DNA of 64,000 nt, taken from the NCBI RefSeq assembly GCF_000422085.1, contig NC_021741.1:5022001-5086000 (forward strand), in the 5' to 3' direction. The notes under the pieces were generated by a model that saw only the letters and a program-made list of their open reading frames with translations, did not search any database and was not told where the DNA came from. A program made the translations under genes and the position numbers. Below, piece after piece: positions 8,461 to 22,012 of this stretch. Source of the stretch: Serratia liquefaciens ATCC 27592. GTDB taxonomy: Bacteria; Pseudomonadota; Gammaproteobacteria; Enterobacterales; Enterobacteriaceae. Within the stretch, counting starts at the first letter, position 1, and every line of letters starts with the position of its first letter.

Positions 8461-9984
8461 ATGTCACTGGCAGTGATCTATACCCGGGCCACACTGGGCG
8501 TTCAGGCCCCTTCGGTTACGGTGGAAGTGCATATCAGCAATGGGTTGCCCGGCCTGACGATGGTCGGCCTGCCGGAAACCACGGTTAAAGAGGCGCGTGA
8601 TCGAGTGCGCAGCGCCTTGATCAATAACGGTTTCACCTTTCCCGCACGGCGTATTACCGTCAATCTGGCACCGGCCGATCTGCCCAAGGAAGGCGGTCGC
8701 TATGATCTACCTATTGCGCTGGCTATCCTGGCGGCTTCCGAACAGCTGCCGGCCGATAAGCTGGCTCACTATGAATTCCTTGGCGAACTGGCATTATCTG
8801 GCGCTCTACGGGGCGTCAGCGGAGCCATCCCCGCCGCGCTGGCCGCCATGGAGTCAGGACGGCAATTGGTTTTGGCGGCCGCCAATGGGCCGGAGGTGGG
8901 GCTAATTACGCAGAGCAAAACCCTGGTGGCGGACCACCTGTTGGAGGTGTGCGCCTTTGTGTTGGGTAAAGAGGATTTACCGGTAGCCCATGCGCCGCCG
9001 GCAATGAACAACGCGCCAGAACCGGCCGATCTGCAGGATATTCTGGGTCAGGAACAGGCAAAGCGCGCGCTGGAAATCGCCGCGGCCGGCGGCCACAACC
9101 TGCTGCTGGTTGGCCCGCCAGGGACCGGGAAAACCATGTTGGCCAGCCGCCTGAATGGCCTTCTCCCGCCGCTGACCGATCAGGAAGCACTGGAAAGCAT
9201 CGCGGTGGCCAGCCTGCTGCATCATGCTGCGCAAGCGCTGCCGTGGCGACAGCGGCCATTTCGCGCACCGCACCATAGCGCCTCGATGGCCGCTCTGGTC
9301 GGCGGGGGTTCGCTGCCGAGGCCGGGTGAAATTTCCATGGCGCACAATGGTGTCCTGTTTCTGGATGAACTGCCCGAATTCGAAAGGCGGGTACTGGATG
9401 CGCTGCGCGAACCGCTGGAGTCCGGCGAGATCGTGATTTCCCGCGCCAGCGCCAAAGTCTGCTTCCCGGCACGGGTACAGCTGATCGCCGCCATGAACCC
9501 CAGCCCTACCGGGCATTACCAGGGCATGCATAACCGCGCATCGCCACAGCAGGTCCTGCGCTATCTGGGGCGGCTTTCAGGGCCCTTTCTCGATCGTTTC
9601 GATCTCTCGATTGAAGTGCCATTGTTGCCACCAGGCCTGCTTAGCAAAAAGCGCATTGCCGGTGAAAACAGCGCTCAGGTACGGGAACGAGTGCTGTTGG
9701 CGCGTGAAAGGCAGCTCAGTCGAGCGGGGAAGATTAATGCCCTGCTGAACAATCATGAGGTCGAACGGGATTGCCGACTTAACGACGCGGACGCGGATTT
9801 TCTTGAAACGACGTTAAACAGGTTGGGATTATCGGTTCGCGCCTGGCAGCGGATCCTGAAAGTGGCTCGCACGCTGGCGGATTTGGCAGGAGATCGGGCT
9901 ATTGATAAGCGACACTTGAGTGAAGCGCTTGGCTACCGCAGTATGGATCGCCTGCTGCTGCAACTGCACCGCAGCCTTGAATAA
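8461..9984 (+). CDS. comM: ComM/YifB family AAA+ ATPase (Mg-chelatase-like)
   Basis: A 507-residue protein (E. coli YifB: 506). The N-terminal part resembles the Lon-protease-like ChlI fold of the family. The central AAA+ domain has Walker A GPPGTGKT near residue 218 and Walker B VLFLDELPEF near 298. In Vibrio and Haemophilus ComM is a hexameric helicase that promotes branch migration during natural transformation; its role in non-competent enterics is unclear. The start has a strong AAGGAGAG ribosome site. A hairpin terminator follows directly. The name yifB is used in E. coli. Confidence 0.93.
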   Translation: MSLAVIYTRATLGVQAPSVTVEVHISNGLPGLTMVGLPETTVKEARDRVRSALINNGFTFPARRITVNLAPADLPKEGGRYDLPIALAILAASEQLPADKLAHYEFLGELALSGALRGVSGAIPAALAAMESGRQLVLAAANGPEVGLITQSKTLVADHLLEVCAFVLGKEDLPVAHAPPAMNNAPEPADLQDILGQEQAKRALEIAAAGGHNLLLVGPPGTGKTMLASRLNGLLPPLTDQEALESIAVASLLHHAAQALPWRQRPFRAPHHSASMAALVGGGSLPRPGEISMAHNGVLFLDELPEFERRVLDALREPLESGEIVISRASAKVCFPARVQLIAAMNPSPTGHYQGMHNRASPQQVLRYLGRLSGPFLDRFDLSIEVPLLPPGLLSKKRIAGENSAQVRERVLLARERQLSRAGKINALLNNHEVERDCRLNDADADFLETTLNRLGLSVRAWQRILKVARTLADLAGDRAIDKRHLSEALGYRSMDRLLLQLHRSLE

Positions 9985-9987
9985 TAA

Positions 9988-10005
9988 TGGGGCCCAAAGG
10001 CCCCA
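9988..10005. terminator. Bidirectional hairpin, comM/maoP
   Basis: TGGGGCC, a CAAA loop and GGCCCCA form a 7-bp perfect hairpin between the convergent stops of comM and maoP. The flanks are A+T rich rather than true T runs (TTAAAAT on plus, ATTATT on minus), so it is a moderate terminator in either direction. Confidence 0.65.
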
Positions 10006-10011
10006 TTAAAA

Positions 10012-10350
10012 TCAATCCTCGCTGTCGGTGTAATCTTCCACCGCATCAGCCTGCGGCTTACCGCCGGACAGAGTATGGAATTTTTTCGGGCGACGTGTGC
10101 GCGCCAGATATTTGGCCCATACTTTTTCCTGCTCGGTAACCGGCTCGCGCTCACCGTGGCACACTGCGACGAACAACTGTTCTTCTTCAGTGGCCGGCTG
10201 GCGTTTACCCGTATCCAGCTCGTTGAACGCATACCCGAAACGCTCTAGCAATTGCGCTTCTTTAATGGTGAAATCGCCGTGACGGGAGAACCCGCGAGGG
10301 TAATGTTTATTATCAAAAAATCGACTGGTCGTGGTGAAGCTATCCGCCAT
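10012..10350 (-). CDS. maoP: Macrodomain Ori organization protein
   Basis: A 112-residue protein matching E. coli MaoP (YifE, DUF413) along its length, including [20 protein letters not shown] and the acidic tail EDYTDSED. In E. coli MaoP acts with the nearby 17-bp maoS site to shape the Ori macrodomain. The ATG at 10350 has AGGAG eight bases upstream; the open frame continues 28 codons further but without family support. It lies divergent from hdfR, and the 119-bp gap between them is where a maoS equivalent would be expected; I cannot identify it by eye. Confidence 0.93.
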   Translation of the reverse strand: MADSFTTTSRFFDNKHYPRGFSRHGDFTIKEAQLLERFGYAFNELDTGKRQPATEEEQLFVAVCHGEREPVTEQEKVWAKYLARTRRPKKFHTLSGGKPQADAVEDYTDSED

Positions 10351-10469
10351 CTGACACGCTCCTAATTCTCTCATGGCCGTGCTGTTTATGGCGCGGAGTA
10401 TTAGATAGGCTTGACATTGTGTAAAACAAAACATTTAAATCTTAACGATAAAAATTACTGGAGATGGGT

Positions 10470-11297
10470 GTGGATACCGAATTACTGAAAACCTTTTTGG
10501 AGGTCAGTAGAACGCGTCACTTTGGCCGAGCCGCAGAATCCTTGTACTTAACGCAGTCTGCCGTCAGTTTCCGCATCCGCCAGTTAGAAAACCAATTGGG
10601 CGCGAATCTGTTCACCCGTCACCGCAACAATATCCGCCTGACGCCTGCTGGAGAGCGGCTTTTGCCCTATGCAGAGAGCCTGATGATGACCTGGCAACTG
10701 GCGAAAAAAGAGGTGGTGCGTTCACTGCAACATACCGAGTTATCCATCGGTGCCACGGCGTCATTGTGGGAGGCTTATTTGACCCCCTGGCTGCAATCGC
10801 TCTATCAGCAGCGTGAGGCGTTGCAGCTGGAGGCCAGGGTGGCGCTACGGCACTCTTTGGTAAAACAGCTGCATGAAAGACAGCTCGATTTGCTCATCAC
10901 CACCGAGCCGCCAAAGATGGATGAACTGGCCAGCCAGCTGTTGGGGAATTTCTCGTTGCGGCTGTTCTCTTCCACCCTGCGCGATCAACATGCGCCGATG
11001 CCCTATATCAAGCTGGAATGGGGGGCGGATTTCCATCAGCAGGAAAGCCGCATGCTGGAGAGCGACACTCTGCCGGTGCTCACCACTACCTCTGCGCATC
11101 TGACCCGGCAACTGCTGGAAACCACCGGTGGCTGCGCCTTCCTGCCCAGTCAGTGGGAGAATGATTACCCGCAGTTAACCGCCATCGCCGAGATCCCGGC
11201 CATTATCCGCCCGCTGTACGCCGTCTGGCTGCAAAATAGCGACCAGCAGCCGCTGATCCGGCAACTGCTGAAAATACCTTTGAAAACCTCAGCATGA
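10470..11297 (+). CDS. hdfR: LysR-type regulator HdfR
   Basis: LysR-family DNA-binding protein that represses the flagellar master operon flhDC in E. coli. An N-terminal winged helix ([20 protein letters not shown] to about residue 60) is followed by a substrate-binding-like effector domain. I chose GTG at 10470 because GGAG lies six bases before it and the protein then starts at the same point as E. coli HdfR ([10 protein letters not shown]); ATG two codons earlier abuts the GGAG. The 275 residues are close to E. coli's 279. Its stop is only 4 bp from the stop of the convergent transporter gene, with no terminator between. Confidence 0.92.
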   Translation: MDTELLKTFLEVSRTRHFGRAAESLYLTQSAVSFRIRQLENQLGANLFTRHRNNIRLTPAGERLLPYAESLMMTWQLAKKEVVRSLQHTELSIGATASLWEAYLTPWLQSLYQQREALQLEARVALRHSLVKQLHERQLDLLITTEPPKMDELASQLLGNFSLRLFSSTLRDQHAPMPYIKLEWGADFHQQESRMLESDTLPVLTTTSAHLTRQLLETTGGCAFLPSQWENDYPQLTAIAEIPAIIRPLYAVWLQNSDQQPLIRQLLKIPLKTSA

Positions 11298-11301
11298 GGC
11301 G

Positions 11302-12294
11302 CTATAACGGCTTCAAACGAGGATGCCGGGGTTGGGTTCGCCTGCTGAGCCAAAACGCGCTTATCGCCTTCTGAAGGCCGATAAAGCAGAACAGCAGAAT
11401 ACCGATAACGATTTTGGTCCACCACGAACTGAGCGTGCCGTCGAAGGTAATGTAGCTCTGAATCAATCCCTGGATCAGCACGCCAAACAGCGTGCCTAAA
11501 ACGGTGCCCACACCGCCGGTCAACAAGGTACCGCCAATCACGACGGCAGCAATGGCATCTAACTCCACGCCGCTGGCCGCCAAGGCATAACCTGCCGAGG
11601 TATACAGCGAGAAAATGATCCCGGACAGTGCCGCCAGCGTGCTTGAGAGCATATAAATCAGCACGGTGGTACGCTGTACCGGTACGCCCATCAGCGCGGC
11701 AGAGACCCGATTACCGCCGATGGCGTAGACGTTATGCCCAAAGCGCGTACGGTGCGCCAGCACCATGCCGACCGCCACAACCAATAGCATCACCAGCGCC
11801 AACAATGTAAAGCGCCCACCGCCCGGCAGTTTCCAGGCATAGTTCGCCAGCGTCACATACAGCGGGTGATCGATGGGAATCGACTCCTCTGAAACAATAA
11901 AACTCATGCCCCGTACGAAGAACATTCCGGCCAGCGTAATAATAAACGCCGGTAGCTTCAGCACATCAATGATCCAACCCATCAGCGCGCCGAACGACGC
12001 CCCCATCAACAGCGCGATGATGAACGCATAACCCGGTGCAATGCCGTAAGTTCCGATCAACTTGGCCAGCAGCAGCCCGGTGAAGGCAATCACCGAGCCG
12101 ACAGACAGATCGATACCGCCGGAAAGGATCACAAACGTCATGCCGACCGCAACGATGCCCAGAAAGGCGTTGTCGGTCAGCAAATCGCACCACACCCGCG
12201 TTGAAGCAAAGCCGGGAAACTGCGTTAGACAAAAAGCGTAGCCCAGAAGGAACACCAGGACGGTAATCAGCAGCGGAAGATTACGTTTGATCAT
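11302..12294 (-). CDS. yjfF: Sugar ABC transporter permease (YjfF type)
   Basis: Second permease of a ribose-class (CUT2) importer, 330 residues, nearly the length of E. coli YjfF. It has eight to ten hydrophobic segments and the family signature GGIDLSVGSVIAFTG at about residues 60-74. It overlaps the ytfT-like gene by 4 nt, ending a four-gene operon (binding protein, ATPase, two permeases). The E. coli orthologues import galactofuranose; the substrate here is inferred. In E. coli these genes lie elsewhere (ytf locus), not beside hdfR. Confidence 0.88.
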   Translation of the reverse strand: MIKRNLPLLITVLVFLLGYAFCLTQFPGFASTRVWCDLLTDNAFLGIVAVGMTFVILSGGIDLSVGSVIAFTGLLLAKLIGTYGIAPGYAFIIALLMGASFGALMGWIIDVLKLPAFIITLAGMFFVRGMSFIVSEESIPIDHPLYVTLANYAWKLPGGGRFTLLALVMLLVVAVGMVLAHRTRFGHNVYAIGGNRVSAALMGVPVQRTTVLIYMLSSTLAALSGIIFSLYTSAGYALAASGVELDAIAAVVIGGTLLTGGVGTVLGTLFGVLIQGLIQSYITFDGTLSSWWTKIVIGILLFCFIGLQKAISAFWLSRRTQPRHPRLKPL

Positions 12295-13313
12295 GGTTTT
12301 CTTCTCCCAAGCAGGTGGCGCAGCGTGAAGCTGGGCGATTGCACCATCAACACCGCCAACACCACAATCGCCTTCAACACCAGATTAAACTCAGGCCGAT
12401 AGCCGGACAGCAGAATGCCGGTATTCATCCCCTGAATAATTAATGCCCCCACTACCGACAGCAACAGGTTAAAACGACCGCCCAACAGTGAACCGCCGCC
12501 AATCACAACCGCCAGGATCGCATCCAGCTCCAACCACAACCCGGCATTGTTGGCATCAGCGCCACGGATGTCCGCCGTGACGATAACGCCGGCAACGGCG
12601 GCGCACAGCCCGCAGATCACATACACCGCCATCACCACCCAGCCGGTGCTGACACCTGCATTACGCGCGGAACGCAGATTGATGCCTACGGCTTCGATAA
12701 ACAGTCCCAACGCCGTTTTACGCGTTAACAGCCAGATCAACAACAGCATGACCGCAGCAATGATCGCCGGCATCGGCAAATACATCAGCGTACCGCTGCC
12801 GAGCCACGCCAACCCCTCTCGTTCAAAGGTGACGATTTGCCCTTCGGTAATCAGTTGGGCAATGCCGCGCCCAGCCACCATCAGCATCAGCGTGGCAACA
12901 ATCGGCTGTATCTGCAGCACCGCCACCAAAAACCCGTTCCACAGGCCACACAGTGCGCCAACCGCCAGGGCGGCTGCCAGTACATAGCTCAGCGGATAAC
13001 CGGCGCTGGTCAGCGTTGCCGCCGTGGCACCGGCTATCGCCATCACCGCTCCCACCGAAAGGTCGATACCACCGGTGGCGATTACCAACGTCATACCCAA
13101 TGCCAATAACGCGACCGGTGCACCGCGATTAACAATGTCGATTACGCTGCCAAACAGTCGACCGTCTTGAATATGTAGGGAAAAGAAATTCGGGGCGACC
13201 AGACTGTCGATAAGCAAAATCACCGCCAGCGCCCCCAGTTGCGTTGCTCCGGCAGGGATGACCCACCTGACTTTACGCGGCCCACTGGTCATGGAGAAAC
13301 TCCTGAGGTTCAT
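12291..13313 (-). CDS. ytfT: Sugar ABC transporter permease (YtfT type)
   Basis: First permease of the CUT2 importer, 340 residues (E. coli YtfT: 341). The signature GGIDLSVGAVMAIAGA lies at about residues 85-100, and a conserved DIRGADANNAGLWLELDAIL stretch around 230-250 matches YtfT. It overlaps the ATPase gene by 4 nt upstream and yjfF by 4 nt downstream, so translation of all three is coupled. It forms the membrane channel together with YjfF. Confidence 0.9.
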   Translation of the reverse strand: MNLRSFSMTSGPRKVRWVIPAGATQLGALAVILLIDSLVAPNFFSLHIQDGRLFGSVIDIVNRGAPVALLALGMTLVIATGGIDLSVGAVMAIAGATAATLTSAGYPLSYVLAAALAVGALCGLWNGFLVAVLQIQPIVATLMLMVAGRGIAQLITEGQIVTFEREGLAWLGSGTLMYLPMPAIIAAVMLLLIWLLTRKTALGLFIEAVGINLRSARNAGVSTGWVVMAVYVICGLCAAVAGVIVTADIRGADANNAGLWLELDAILAVVIGGGSLLGGRFNLLLSVVGALIIQGMNTGILLSGYRPEFNLVLKAIVVLAVLMVQSPSFTLRHLLGRRKP

Positions 13314-14824
13314 CCTGCCCCCTGTTGTGCGGCTATTACCTGCATGATTGCAGGCACCGTAATGGCGTTATGTTCAAGCTGCGCTACGTGTTTCCGGTCT
13401 CGAAGCACAACGATGCGATCGGCATAACCCACCAGTTCTTCCAGTTCGGAGGAGATCACCAACAATGCCAGACCTTCGTCACAGAGCTTTTCGATCAAGC
13501 GAATGATTTCGGCATGCGCACCAACGTCAATGCCGCGCGTCGGTTCATCCAGGATCAGAAAACGGGGTTTCGTCGCCAGCCAACGTGACAGCAGCACCTT
13601 CTGCTGATTACCGCCGGACAAATACTGGATTTGCTGTTCTGGCCCAGGAGTACGAATGCCCAACAGTTGGATATAGCTTTCAGTAATGCGGGTTTGCTCT
13701 TTCAGCGAGAGCGGCCTTAGCCAGCCGCGTTGAGCCTGCAGGGCCAAAATGATATTTTCCCGCACGGTCGCAGCGCCGATGATTCCATCGGTCTTACGAT
13801 CTTCGGGGCAATACCCGAAGCCGAGGCTGGCAGCGTTACGCGGCGTCCGGATGTTCACCGCACGCCCTTCGACTTTTACACTGCCGTTGTCGCGCGGTTT
13901 GATACCGAATATGAGCTGGGCCGTTTCGGTACGCCCCGATCCCAGCAGTCCGGCCAGCCCTACAATCTCACCCGGGCGAATCTGCAGATCAAAGGGCTCA
14001 ACCATCCCGCGCCGCCCATAACCGCTGAATTCAACCAACGATGGCGCCTTTGAGGGCGTATGCTCGCTGCGTTTCAGTAATGACTCATCAAACGCGTGGC
14101 CGAGCATCATCTCTACCAGTTCCATACGCGGTAAGTCGGCGGTGGCTGTCGTTCCCACTAACTTGCCGTTGCGCAGTACGGTGATGCGATCGCTGATGCG
14201 GTAAACCTGATCGAGAAAATGGGTAACAAAGATCATTCCCATTCCCTGACTGCGGAGCTGGCTGAGAATGTCCAGCAGCATGCTGACCTCTTTGGCATCC
14301 AGGCTGGCGGTTGGCTCATCAAGAATCAAGACTTTGGCGGACAGATCGACGGCCCGCGCGATAGCGATAATCTGCTGGATGGCAATGGAGTAATTACCCA
14401 GCGGCTGGCTGACGTCCAACTGCAGCCCATACCCCAGTAAAAGCTGCTGAGCCTGGCGCAGCAGCTTTTTTTGATCGATCAGGCCGAAGCGCGTGGGCTC
14501 TCGCCCGATGAACAGGTTGGCGGCCACCGAGATGTTCGCCAGCAGGTTAACTTCCTGATAAACCGTACCAATGCCCAATGTCTGCGCCTGCGCGGTGCTC
14601 TGCGGGGCAATGGCGATGCCTTCCAGTAATACCTCGCCGGCGGAACGCTGATAAACCCCGGTCAACGCTTTGATCAGCGTGGATTTCCCCGCGCCATTTT
14701 CGCCCAGCAGCGCCATGATCTCTCCGCGCTGCAACGTGACATCAACCTGCTCCAGCGCTTTTACGCCAGGAAATTCAACGGATAATCCCTTAATCGTCAA
14801 TAACGTCGTCTGAGAGTTAGCCAT
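13310..14824 (-). CDS. ytfR: Sugar ABC transporter ATP-binding protein (YtfR type)
   Basis: A tandem-domain ABC ATPase of 504 residues, as usual for ribose-class importers. The first domain has Walker A GENGAGKSTLIKAL near residue 40 and Walker B ILDEPTASLD near 168. In the second domain the Walker A is the degenerate GLLGSGRTE (about 292), typical of RbsA/MglA/YtfR, with signature LSGGNQQKVLL near 405. It energizes uptake from the inner face of the membrane. It starts 23 bp after the binding-protein gene. Confidence 0.92.
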   Translation of the reverse strand: MANSQTTLLTIKGLSVEFPGVKALEQVDVTLQRGEIMALLGENGAGKSTLIKALTGVYQRSAGEVLLEGIAIAPQSTAQAQTLGIGTVYQEVNLLANISVAANLFIGREPTRFGLIDQKKLLRQAQQLLLGYGLQLDVSQPLGNYSIAIQQIIAIARAVDLSAKVLILDEPTASLDAKEVSMLLDILSQLRSQGMGMIFVTHFLDQVYRISDRITVLRNGKLVGTTATADLPRMELVEMMLGHAFDESLLKRSEHTPSKAPSLVEFSGYGRRGMVEPFDLQIRPGEIVGLAGLLGSGRTETAQLIFGIKPRDNGSVKVEGRAVNIRTPRNAASLGFGYCPEDRKTDGIIGAATVRENIILALQAQRGWLRPLSLKEQTRITESYIQLLGIRTPGPEQQIQYLSGGNQQKVLLSRWLATKPRFLILDEPTRGIDVGAHAEIIRLIEKLCDEGLALLVISSELEELVGYADRIVVLRDRKHVAQLEHNAITVPAIMQVIAAQQGAG

Positions 14825-14847
14825 CTGCTGTTCCGCCGGTGAGTAGA

Positions 14848-15804
14848 TTAATAGCCCATGCTTTTCTTCAGCTCGAACTCCTGTTTAGCCGTATCCGGTT
14901 GCAGCAGCTTGGACTCGGTCTGGATAAACTTCGGCGGCGGGGTACCGTCTTTTTTCATCGCCAGCAGCGCATCAAACGCCGGACCGGCCATATTCGGCGT
15001 TAGCTCGACCGTGGCATTGGCTTCACCGTTCATCATTGCCTTAAATATGTCAGGCACACCGTCGATAGAAACGATTTTGATCTGTGAGCCCGGCTTTAAA
15101 CCCGCCTCTTTGATCGCCTGGATGGCGCCGATTGCCATGTCGTCGTTATGTGCATAAACGGCGCAAATATTTTTGCCGTTTTGCTCAGCCTTGATGAAGC
15201 TTTCCATCACTTCTTTACCTTTGCTTCGCGTAAAATCACCCGATTGCGAGCGGATGATCTTAACGTTGGCGGCGGAGGCTATGCCGTCAGCAAAACCTTT
15301 CTTACGGTTGAGGGCAACGCTGGCGCCCACGGTGCCCTGCAGCTCGACTACGTTGCAAGGCTTTCCGGCGACCTCTTTCACCAACCATTCTCCTGCGACT
15401 TTACCTTCGTGTACGCTGTCAGAAGCCACCGCCGCGGTATACAGCGAAGGGTCGTTTACCTCAATCATTCGGTCGAGCAGGAATACCGGGATCTTGGCTT
15501 CTTTAGCTTCCTGCAGCACAGGCGTCCAGCCGGTGGCGACAACCGGCGCAATGAAAATGGCGTCAACACCCTGAGCAATGAAAGATCTGACCGCTTTGAT
15601 TTGGTTTTCCTGTTTTTGCTGCGCATCGGCGATTTTCAGCGTGATACCCCGCTTTTCCGCTTCCTGTTTCGAAACCTTGGTTTCCGCCGAACGCCAACCC
15701 GATTCGGAACCAATCTGTGAAAAGCCGACGACCAGCGGTGCCGCCTGTCCCGTACCTACCAAAGCGCCAGTAATGGCGGCCGCTAACAGCAGACGTTTAA
15801 CCAT
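14848..15804 (-). CDS. ytfQ: Periplasmic sugar-binding protein (YtfQ type)
   Basis: Periplasmic substrate-binding component of the importer, type I (ribose-class) fold. The ATG at 15804, preceded by GAGGAG six bases away, gives 318 residues, exactly the length of E. coli YtfQ, and a clear signal peptide (MVKRLLLAAAITGALVGTGQ, cleavage likely after AA-A). The frame stays open 36 codons upstream but that would bury the signal peptide. E. coli YtfQ binds galactofuranose and other galactose forms. First gene of the ytfQRT-yjfF operon. Confidence 0.9.
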   Translation of the reverse strand: MVKRLLLAAAITGALVGTGQAAPLVVGFSQIGSESGWRSAETKVSKQEAEKRGITLKIADAQQKQENQIKAVRSFIAQGVDAIFIAPVVATGWTPVLQEAKEAKIPVFLLDRMIEVNDPSLYTAAVASDSVHEGKVAGEWLVKEVAGKPCNVVELQGTVGASVALNRKKGFADGIASAANVKIIRSQSGDFTRSKGKEVMESFIKAEQNGKNICAVYAHNDDMAIGAIQAIKEAGLKPGSQIKIVSIDGVPDIFKAMMNGEANATVELTPNMAGPAFDALLAMKKDGTPPPKFIQTESKLLQPDTAKQEFELKKSMGY

Positions 15805-16081
15805 GTTGTTCTCCTCGCGTTGCCTTGGCATGGAACCACGCCGGGCAGGGATTATCGTTGTTGTGTATGCTGCATTTTTTCTGGTGAAGTGGGTGTCCTT
15901 AGGGTTGGACACACATTAGGTGTAGTCGAAAATCGGGCAGGAATAATGCGCAGCATCACATCACGGCAGAACAACCATTTTGTACATGGATCCAGCTAAA
16001 AATGTCTAAATTGGGAACGATTTCGGTGCGAGTTTTAAGCGATCTTTCAGGGGAATTATGGGAGATGGGGAAATTTCACGC
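15805..16081. other. Upstream region of the ytfQ-type operon
   Basis: No gene is supported between ytfQ and the terminator of the rRNA operon. It must contain the promoter of the transporter operon (minus strand). A TGTGATGC half-site lies near 15954-15961 and could belong to a CRP site, but the second half is poor. No other structure was seen. Confidence 0.35.
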
Positions 16082-16113
16082 AAAAAAAAACCCTTCGCTT
16101 TCGCAAAGGGTTT
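16082..16113 (-). terminator. rRNA operon terminator
   Basis: On the minus strand AAACCCTTTGC, a GAAA tetraloop and GCGAAGGGTTT form an 11-bp hairpin followed by a run of T residues, just after tRNA-Trp. This is an ordinary Rho-independent terminator that ends the rRNA-tRNA transcript. Confidence 0.93.
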
Positions 16114-16119
16114 CTAATA

Positions 16120-16195
16120 TGGCAGGGGCGGAGAGACTCGAACTCGCGACACCCGGTTTTGGAGACCGGTGCTCTACCAACTGAGCTACGCCCCT
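16120..16195 (-). tRNA. trpT: tRNA-Trp (CCA)
   Basis: 76 nt, with CCA encoded. The anticodon loop CTCCAAA carries the CCA anticodon, and the sequence differs from E. coli trpT at only a few positions. It is the last gene of the rRNA operon, 52 bp after tRNA-Asp, as in E. coli rrnC. Confidence 0.97.
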
Positions 16196-16247
16196 AAATC
16201 TCGCTTAACATTATGCCTGCTAAGATAGCAGGCATAATTTAAATAAG

Positions 16248-16324
16248 TGGCGGAACGGACGGGGCTCGAACCCGCGACCCCCTGCGTGACAGGCAGGTAT
16301 TCTAACCAACTGAACTACCGCTCC
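16248..16324 (-). tRNA. aspT: tRNA-Asp (GTC)
   Basis: 77 nt with encoded CCA, GTC anticodon in CTGTCAC, near identical to E. coli aspT. It lies 93 bp after 5S rRNA as a distal tRNA of the operon. A short inverted repeat (TATGCCTGCTA / TAGCAGGCATA, about 16212-16236) separates it from tRNA-Trp and may guide processing. Confidence 0.97.
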
Positions 16325-16417
16325 ACCGATTCTTTTACGTCACATCTTTCGATGTGGGCAAAACCGCATTTGGCGATCCTGCTCATTACCAGTTGTCAGG
16401 CTGATAACGTTTATTTG

Positions 16418-16537
16418 ATGCCTGGCAGTGTCCTACTCTCGCATGGGGAGACCCCACACTACCATCGGCGCTACGGCGTTTCACTTCTGAGTTCGGCATG
16501 GGGTCAGGTGGGACCACCGCGCTATTGCCGCCAGGCA
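16418..16537 (-). rRNA. rrf: 5S ribosomal RNA
   Basis: 120 nt. The 5' end TGCCTGGCGGC and 3' end GCCAGGCAT pair to form helix I, and the interior matches enterobacterial 5S rRNA. It lies 100 bp after the 23S gene. Confidence 0.96.
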
Positions 16538-16637
16538 AATTCTGTTTCATTCCAACCGCCACTCCCGTAGCCATTGAAACCAATCTCGGAACTCGCTGAA
16601 AATCTCTACAATCTCTCTAAAACACCTTTGGTGTTGT

Positions 16638-19545
<2,908 letters not shown>

Positions 19546-19681
19546 TCACAACCCGAAGGTGTTTCTGTAAACAGAGAACACATCGTGCTGCTACATTTGA
19601 GAGACTCTATGACAGGTTAATCCTTACCCCAATACTTCTACGGAGGGATAAGTTTCAGCTGTCATGTTTCAATTTTCAGCT

Positions 19682-19706
19682 TGTTCCAGATTGTTAAAGA
19701 GCAAAA
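19682..19706 (-). promoter_or_regulatory. Spacer boxA antitermination element
   Basis: The minus strand reads TTTGCTCTTTAACAATCTGG in the spacer between tRNA-Ala and 23S. GCTCTTTA is the boxA core bound by NusB-S10 that keeps rRNA transcription resistant to Rho. Confidence 0.75.
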
Positions 19707-19762
19707 TACTTCGCAGCATACTGTTGCCAGTACACTCTGAAGTATTGAAATACAGGACTATA

Positions 19763-19838
19763 TGGTGGAGCTAAGCGGGATCGAACCGCTGACCTCCTGC
19801 GTGCAAGGCAGGCGCTCTCCCAGCTGAGCTATAGCCCC
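19763..19838 (-). tRNA. tRNA-Ala (TGC)
   Basis: 76 nt with encoded CCA and TGC anticodon (CTTGCAC), near identical to E. coli alaT. It is the second tRNA in the 16S-23S spacer. The E. coli rrnB and rrnC spacers carry tRNA-Glu instead, so this operon has the Ile-Ala spacer type. Confidence 0.97.
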
Positions 19839-19875
19839 ATACAGTCACGTGCAGTACCTTTTCCACTTCAAGAAG

Positions 19876-19952
<77 letters not shown>

Positions 19953-20027
19953 ATAAAGGTATTTCTGCTCGTTACTTTTTCATCAGACAATCTGTGTGAG
20001 CACTTCACGCGAATCAATATCATTAGG

Positions 20028-21570
<1,543 letters not shown>

Positions 21571-21752
21571 AAAGCTTGATTTGCTTCAACTCGTGAAGCG
21601 ATGCTCGAAAATTAACTTTCGTAATATTCATCAGTTAAACATGTCAACTAAATGAATTATTGCTTGGTCACTCTTCAAGACTTGATATTTTTTTGAACCC
21701 GAAGGTTCTGGATATCGTCTTGTGGAGTGCCCACACAGATTGTCTGATAAAT

Positions 21753-21763
21753 TGTTAAAGAGC
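21753..21763 (-). promoter_or_regulatory. Leader boxA of the rRNA operon
   Basis: The minus strand reads GCTCTTTAACA in the 16S leader about 185 nt before the mature 5' end. It is the boxA antitermination signal also found in the spacer. Confidence 0.75.
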
Positions 21764-21802
21764 GTTCGTTACTAAGATGTTTCTCGGTAACGCGGGAGGT
21801 GC

Positions 21803-21830
21803 ATATTACGCTTTCCCGCTGAAGAGTCAA
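21803..21830 (-). promoter_or_regulatory. rRNA promoter P2
   Basis: On the minus strand TTGACT (21825-21830), a 16-bp spacer and TAATAT (21803-21808). Sequence around it (GCGGGAAAGCG) closely matches E. coli rrnB P2. Confidence 0.85.
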
Positions 21831-21933
21831 GCTTTTTTCTTATTAAGAAACGGTGTTTTCACCGGCTTGCTTCTTCCTGGCTGGGCGACTGGTTCTCGTT
21901 AGAGGAGTCGTTGTTCCCGGTCAGTGGAGGCGC

Positions 21934-21961
21934 ATTATAGGGAGTTCTCAGAAGGCCGCAA
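21934..21961 (-). promoter_or_regulatory. rRNA promoter P1
   Basis: On the minus strand TTGCGG (21956-21961), a 16-bp spacer and a perfect TATAAT (21934-21939), followed by GCGCC(T)CCACTG as in E. coli rrn P1 promoters (a GC-rich discriminator, the basis of ppGpp control). An A+T-rich stretch (AAAAAATATTGAAATT) upstream fits an UP element. The region 21571-22012 holds only these promoters and the leader. Confidence 0.88.
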
Positions 21962-22012
21962 CCCCTAATTTCAATATTTTTTCCGACCGTTGAACATTTA
22001 ACCAAAACAGCC

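Noticed and set aside
10351..10469. The maoS site expected near maoP
   Set aside because: I do not remember the 17-bp sequence well enough to identify it, so no feature is called.
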